Part shown: piece by piece, positions 61,801 through 64,000 of the stretch
Numbering within the stretch: the first letter of the stretch is position 1
How the letters are laid out: each line of letters opens with the position of its first letter
NCBI RefSeq assembly: GCF_963662255.1
Contig: NC_085068.1
Coordinates: forward strand, 1,426,001-1,490,000
Length of the DNA: 64,000 bases
Source: Cinclus cinclus
Taxonomy: Eukaryota; Chordata; Aves; Passeriformes; Cinclidae
Direction of reading: 5' to 3'
Position numbers and translations under genes: made by a program
Notes under the pieces: model-generated
Told to the model about the DNA's origin: nothing
What the model saw: the letters and a program-made list of their open reading frames with translations, nothing else
Database searches by the model: none

Positions 61801-64000
61801 ACTCAGGGGAGTACGTGTGCCGGGTGACCCTGGGGACCATCACCCAGGAGGCATCTGTCATTGTCACTGTGCCCAGCAATGCTGACACCTATTACAGTGA
61901 GTCTGAGAGAGAGCAGTGCTTGGGAACAGTTGGGTGCCACCTTGGTGATAAACATTCCCTTTCCCTGTCCTCCCCCAGCCTCTGGCATCTCCCAGCCCCT
62001 CCGCATCGAGTCCTTGTCCTCGGCCATCGCCGAGGGACAAACCCTGGACCTCAACTGCGTGGTGGCGGGGTCTGGCCCCACCACTGTGATGTGGTACAAG
62101 CGTGGTGGCTCCCTGCCTGTTGGCCACCAGGTAGGGGACCAGGGGAGGGTCACTCTGAATTTGTCCCATCCCCTGCTCTATGGCGCTGACTTGTCCCTTA
62201 ATTGTTCCCTCTAGGTGTCAGGTACCCGCCTGCGTATCCCCCAGGTGACAGCAGCCGATTCAGGGGAGTACGTGTGCCGAGTAACATCAGGTGGCATCAC
62301 ACAGGAGACATCCCTCATTGTCACCATCGATGATGGAGACAATCCATCCCACTGTGAGTGCCACCCTCCAGGGGACAGGTTCCTACTGGTGTCAGGGACC
62401 ACTGGGGCCATTCACCCTCAACCCTGCCCATGCAGCCACCGGCATCAGTCCACCCATCCACATTGAGTCCTCAGCATCCTCTGTCACTGAGGGACAGACT
62501 CTGGACCTGGACTGCGTGGTGGCCAGCCAGGGACAGGCCACCATCACCTGGTACAAGCGCGGTGGGGCTCTCCCAGCCAAGCACCAGGTAAGTAGGGTGG
62601 GGTGGGGGATGGTGGTTGCTGTGCATGGCTGGGTGATGCCACCACCTCCTGTTATTTTGTCCCCAGATTTCAGGGTCCCAGCTGCGGCTGTCACAGCTCT
62701 CCGTGGCTGATTCAGGAGAGTACGTGTGTCGAGCTGACACTGGCAGCATCTCCCATGAGGCCATTGTCTCTGTCACTGTTACCTCCCGTGACAGCTCCAG
62801 CTACCGTGAGTGTGGTCACAGGATGAGGGAGGAGGCTGAGGAGAGATGGGTGATGTGAGGGACCTTGTGGCCTCTCTGTCCCTTTGTCCCCCACAGGTCT
62901 GCAGAGCCCCATCATCTCCATCGACCCACACAGCATGGCAGTGGCACCAGGTGAAGGTGCCACCTTCAAGTGCCGTGTCCATGATGGCGCCCAGCCTGTC
63001 AACATCACTTGGCGGGTGGGACCTGGCCAACACCTCCAAGGTATGGCAGTCCCCAGGGTGGCCCTGGCATGGTCCTGAGGGTGGCCCTGGTGCTGATAGC
63101 TCCTCCTTGCCCAGACAATGTGAAGATCAGTGCCAACGGATCAGTCATCTCTATCACTGGTGCCCATGTGGGCAACCAGGGCGCCTACCACTGCGTGGCC
63201 TCCAACCGCTTTGGTGTTGCCAGCAGCGTTGTCAACCTTGTGGTGCAAGGTATGAGGTGGCCAGGATGGCCCTGTCCCTGTCTCCATGTGCTCCAGGTAC
63301 CCTCAGGGTGGTCTTCCTGTCACCATGCTGGTGTCCTTCAGGTACCACTGGAGTGATGGTGGCCTTATCCCCATCTCCTTTCCATGCTTCAGGTGCTCCT
63401 GGAGTGGTGGTGCCCCATTCCCATGCAGATGTTCTCCATGGGTTTTGGATGTTCCTGAGATGTTTTGTCCCCATCCCCACACTCACGCTCATTTCCTCCC
63501 ATGCTCCCAATGTTCCCAGGGTGATGGGTGCCCCTATGGCCAGGCACCTTCCAGGTGCCCTTCATGGTGGTGTCCCAATCCCCACCCCAATGCCCTCCTC
63601 CTTCTCCAGGTGCCCCCACAGTGTCAGTGATGCCACCAGGCCCCGTGACAGTGAAGGAGGGCAAATCCCTGAGCCTGGAGTGTCTGGGCCAGGGAGAGCC
63701 GCGGCCACTGGTGCGTTGGAGCCGCCTGAGCTCCCGGCAGAAGGTGGAGCACCAGACGCTGCTGCACATGGACAGCCAGGCCATCCTGCAGGTGAGGGGG
63801 CACCATGGGGTACTATGGGGCACCATGGGGCACTGAGGAATGCCCGGTGCTCATCCCCACCCCATCCCCTCCAGCTCTCACCGGCCAAGCTGGAGCACGC
63901 CGGGACCTACGTGTGCACGGCGCATAGTGCCCTGGGCTCAGCGCAGGCACGAGTGGATGTCAGCGTGGAGTCAGCGCAGCAGCACCCTGGGGCCCCCGAG
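34792..64000 (+). CDS. HSPG2: HSPG2 perlecan, exons 1-69 (3' end outside window)
   Basis: Basement-membrane heparan sulfate proteoglycan core protein. The reconstruction gives 69 consecutive exons with consistent phases, from signal peptide [20 protein letters not shown] (34792-34851) to an Ig exon cut by the window end. Domain order: signal peptide; acidic/Ser-Gly region and SEA (domain I); four LDL-receptor class A repeats and one Ig (domain II); three laminin IV modules among laminin EGF modules (domain III); then a long Ig array (domain IV), of which 14 Ig modules fall in the window. The laminin-G domain V lies to the right. It binds laminin, nidogen, collagen IV and growth factors, and carries heparan sulfate on N-terminal Ser-Gly sites. 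Exon coordinates are in the domain entries. No frameshift or stop is seen in any exon. Confidence 0.96.
34852..39884 (+). other. HSPG2 intron 1, repeat-rich, with internal CpG block
   Basis: Contains a minisatellite of about 27-35 base units with GGAGTTGGGGTCCCC (34,880-36,060), a GGGGGCATTTGGGGACACC array (37,010-37,110), a CCCCAAAAACCCATC field (37,290-37,590), homopolymers (C24 at 37798-37821, G23 at 38084-38106, C20 at 38792-38811), a CpG-rich block (38,330-38,600) and CACACGCTCAGTGCACACGTGGGG units (38,600-38,800). The CpG block may be an alternative promoter; I see no exon in it. Confidence 0.65.
39090..39670. repeat. Alternating GTGCAC/CACACGTGT array in HSPG2 intron 1
   Basis: About 580 bases rich in GTGTGCAC, CACGTGTG and GCACACGCGTGT, i.e. 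long stretches of alternating purine-pyrimidine with Z-DNA potential. Confidence 0.8.
39885..41107 (+). other. HSPG2: HSPG2 exons 2-4: acidic linker and Ser-Gly region of domain I
   Basis: Exons 39885-40014, 40837-40920 and 41042-41107. Exon 2 encodes [16 protein letters not shown] and [12 protein letters not shown], clearly homologous to the start of mature perlecan. Exon 3 encodes DGSGEDGSG, two Ser-Gly sites in an acidic context where heparan sulfate is expected. Exon 4 encodes a Pro/acidic linker. Intron 2 is an array of exon-like units. Confidence 0.88.
40015..40836 (+). repeat. HSPG2 intron 2 array resembling exon 2/exon 3 splice junctions
   Basis: Six or so imperfect units of about 100-130 bases, each with CAGATGGCACTGGGACCTGGTGG...GGTAAGGTGGCACTGGGTGG. 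Examples lie near 40,090, 40,265, 40,365, 40,450, 40,570 and 40,690. The motif echoes the end of exon 2 (GACGAGGACCTGGTGGCCTCTGG) and the start of exon 3 (CAGATGGCAGCGG). Confidence 0.75.
41344..42231 (+). other. HSPG2: HSPG2 exons 5-7: SEA domain
   Basis: Exons 41344-41453, 41538-41596 and 42071-42231 encode the SEA module: [39 protein letters not shown] and [13 protein letters not shown], ending FQFRRLG. SEA modules occur in many heavily glycosylated proteins and in perlecan help direct glycosaminoglycan addition. Confidence 0.95.
41600..42060. repeat. HSPG2 intron 6 TTTTGGGGTG minisatellite
   Basis: Imperfect 25-35 base units (TTTTGGGGTGCAGTGAGG, GGAGGTGATGG), G- and T-rich on the sense strand. 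Confidence 0.8.
42600..43090. repeat. HSPG2 intron 8 CCCCTATACCCCTC array
   Basis: Degenerate pyrimidine/A-rich units (CACCCCTTTTT, CCCCATAAACACTCC) with almost no G on the sense strand. Confidence 0.8.
43365..43969 (+). mobile_element. CR1-type LINE fragment (3' end), HSPG2 intron 9
   Basis: The sense strand contains a decayed reverse-transcriptase tail (LDFSKA, then [10 protein letters not shown], then [14 protein letters not shown] and DDL motifs). It is followed by the typical CR1 3' region with CAATGATCTCAAAGGTC and TTCCAACCTAATTGATTCTG. It lies in the same orientation as HSPG2 and lacks the 5' part, as is usual for truncated CR1 insertions. This is the only clear interspersed repeat in the window and strongly suggests a sauropsid genome. 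Confidence 0.93.
44320..45244. repeat. HSPG2 intron 11: two adjacent minisatellites
   Basis: Bases 44,320-44,920 hold GCTGGGGACACTGTGCCATGG units of about 35-45 bases. Bases 44,930-45,244 hold GTGGCAGTGGCAGTGTCCC...GGTGCC units of about 75-80 bases. The second array runs right up to the splice acceptor of exon 12. Confidence 0.85.
45245..46035 (+). other. HSPG2: HSPG2 exons 12-13: first Ig module
   Basis: Exons 45245-45389 and 45887-46035 encode the single Ig domain that follows the LDLRA repeats: [34 protein letters not shown], then [20 protein letters not shown]. The frame demands the acceptor GTGGCAG at 45,244, which lacks a pyrimidine tract. Intron 12 contains GGGTGTACTGGGTGTGGG repeats (about 45,640-45,800). 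Confidence 0.92.
46115..48871 (+). other. HSPG2: HSPG2 exons 14-23: laminin IV-1 and first laminin-EGF block
   Basis: Exons 46115-46261, 46325-46488, 46559-46735, 47073-47269, 47346-47493, 47584-47711, 47781-47867, 47962-48020, 48095-48162, 48731-48871. They encode the split laminin-EGF (CPEGHF...CLPCFCFG), the laminin IV module ([34 protein letters not shown]) and EGF modules with [13 protein letters not shown] and CAPGYEGDP. The last exon begins the next split EGF with [13 protein letters not shown]. Confidence 0.94.
46740..47035. repeat. HSPG2 intron 16 GGTGATGCTGGTGATGGGTGGG array
   Basis: Imperfect GATGGTGATACTGGTGG units fill the intron between exons 16 and 17. Confidence 0.85.
48265..49385. 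repeat. Minisatellites in HSPG2 introns 22 and 23
   Basis: Intron 22 (48,265-48,720) holds CCCATGGCACCCAGTCCAATCCCC units of about 28 bases. Intron 23 (48,910-49,385) is a degenerate field of CATGCCATGTCATG words, closely related to the (ATGCC)n tract in intron 34. Confidence 0.85.
49395..51440 (+). other. HSPG2: HSPG2 exons 24-33: laminin IV-2 and second laminin-EGF block
   Basis: Exons 49395-49571, 49671-49850, 50046-50164, 50240-50351, 50432-50545, 50625-50752, 50830-50916, 51002-51051, 51137-51225, 51300-51440. The laminin IV module ([49 protein letters not shown]) is followed by EGF modules ([37 protein letters not shown]). The block repeats the exon layout of the preceding one. Confidence 0.94.
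51840..52321. repeat. HSPG2 intron 34 polypyrimidine tract and (ATGCC)n
   Basis: About 400 bases of TTTTCCCCTTTTCCTTT-type pyrimidine-only blocks (51,850-52,245), then a nearly pure (CATGC)n pentanucleotide tract of about 13 units (52,253-52,321). Confidence 0.92.
52950..53885. repeat. HSPG2 intron 37 CATCACCCC array
   Basis: Over 900 bases of CATCATCCCCCAGCACCCTCCATCACC units. The sense strand has almost no G. Confidence 0.9.
54440..55285. repeat. HSPG2 intron 40 CACCCCAATATACCCACCCTGATG array
   Basis: Imperfect 25-40 base units with CTCACCCC, ATATACCCACCC and CTGATGGGCTC filling the intron. Confidence 0.88.
56390..56790. repeat. HSPG2 intron 44 CCAGGGTGATGGGCACACTCAGTG array
   Basis: About nine imperfect units of 40-45 bases (GATGCTGGGGTGATGGGCA, CAGTGCCTGGATACC). 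Confidence 0.88.
57410..58140. repeat. HSPG2 intron 47 CATCATCTCCATTGTCCCC array
   Basis: About 730 bases of imperfect CCCATCATC/CATTGTCCC/CTGTCACC units; the sense strand is depleted in G. Confidence 0.9.
59800..60065. repeat. HSPG2 intron 54 AAGCCCAGGTGGCCCATG minisatellite
   Basis: About ten units of 24-28 bases (CAAGCCCAGGTGGCCC, CCATGTAAG). Intron 56 carries the same repeat family. Confidence 0.88.
60550..60835. repeat. HSPG2 intron 56 minisatellite, sister of intron 54 array
   Basis: Units such as AAGCCCAGGTGGCCCATAT and CAAGACCAGGTGGCC repeat about ten times. It occupies the corresponding intron of the next Ig module and begins after an almost identical donor-side flank. Confidence 0.88.
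62897..64000 (+). other. HSPG2: HSPG2 exons 66-69: two further Ig modules, the last cut by the window
   Basis: Exons 62897-63040, 63115-63249, 63610-63791 and 63875 to beyond 64000. Encoded motifs are [56 protein letters not shown] and [16 protein letters not shown]. They match the human domain IV segment that follows the [12 protein letters not shown] repeats. The exon continues past the end of the window. Confidence 0.93.

Larger units (their letters stand above)
58622..62805 (+). other. HSPG2: HSPG2 exons 50-65: eight tandem two-exon Ig modules
   Basis: Exon pairs: 58622-58767/58850-58988; 59066-59220/59323-59461; 59595-59746/60089-60227; 60337-60494/60842-60980; 61064-61215/61302-61440 (or 61452); 61521-61672/61758-61896; 61979-62130/62215-62353; 62436-62587/62667-62805. 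Each first exon encodes a [17 protein letters not shown] strand and WYKRGGSLP; each second exon encodes the DSGEYVCRV end. Second exons are all 139 nt and first exons 146-158 nt, so whole modules are phase-compatible units that can be gained or lost without frameshift. Confidence 0.95.

Overview
The window is vertebrate nuclear DNA, most likely from a bird microchromosome. It is GC-rich, with very short introns and intergenic spaces packed with minisatellites. An intron of the large gene on the right carries a CR1-type LINE, the typical avian/reptile retrotransposon. Six protein genes can be reconstructed exon by exon with consistent GT-AG boundaries and phases: ZNF362 (minus, 3' end outside the window), TRIM62 (plus, complete), SVBP (plus, complete coding region), a TMEM269-like multi-pass CDP-alcohol phosphatidyltransferase-family gene (minus, complete), CELA3B (minus, complete) and HSPG2/perlecan (plus, first 69 exons, running off the right edge). 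Names come from recalled protein sequence and family knowledge; no search was run.

Layout. 1-8.7 kb: ZNF362 coding exons and its long 5' intronic/UTR region, ending near a CpG-rich block. 8.7-14.1 kb: intergenic, mostly a CTCAG-type array, unique AT-richer DNA and a GGAT array. 14.1-19.7 kb: CpG island and TRIM62, head-to-head with ZNF362. 19.8-21.8 kb: a GGGCTATA-type array, CpG island and SVBP. 22.7-26.04 kb: TMEM269, tail-to-tail with SVBP, with a TATA box. 26.1-28.1 kb: repeat-rich spacer. 28.16-32.1 kb: CELA3B. 32.2-34.6 kb: two minisatellite fields between the divergent CELA3B and HSPG2 promoters. 34.8-64 kb: HSPG2.

The genes do not form a pathway. ZNF362 is a nuclear zinc-finger factor, TRIM62 a RING E3 ligase, SVBP the vasohibin cofactor for tubulin detyrosination, TMEM269 a membrane protein with an intact CDP-alcohol phosphotransferase motif, CELA3B a secreted pancreatic protease and HSPG2 the basement-membrane proteoglycan perlecan. 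The human homologues, as I recall, lie in three separate parts of chromosome 1p, so this arrangement is itself notable.

The most interesting signals are small-scale: exon-derived tandem arrays inside introns of TMEM269 and HSPG2; an 84-nt in-frame intron or exitron in ZNF362; a recently duplicated two-exon Ig module in HSPG2 whose introns carry the same minisatellite; and the general pattern that almost every intron has its own private tandem repeat. I found no non-chromosomal or defence-type system.
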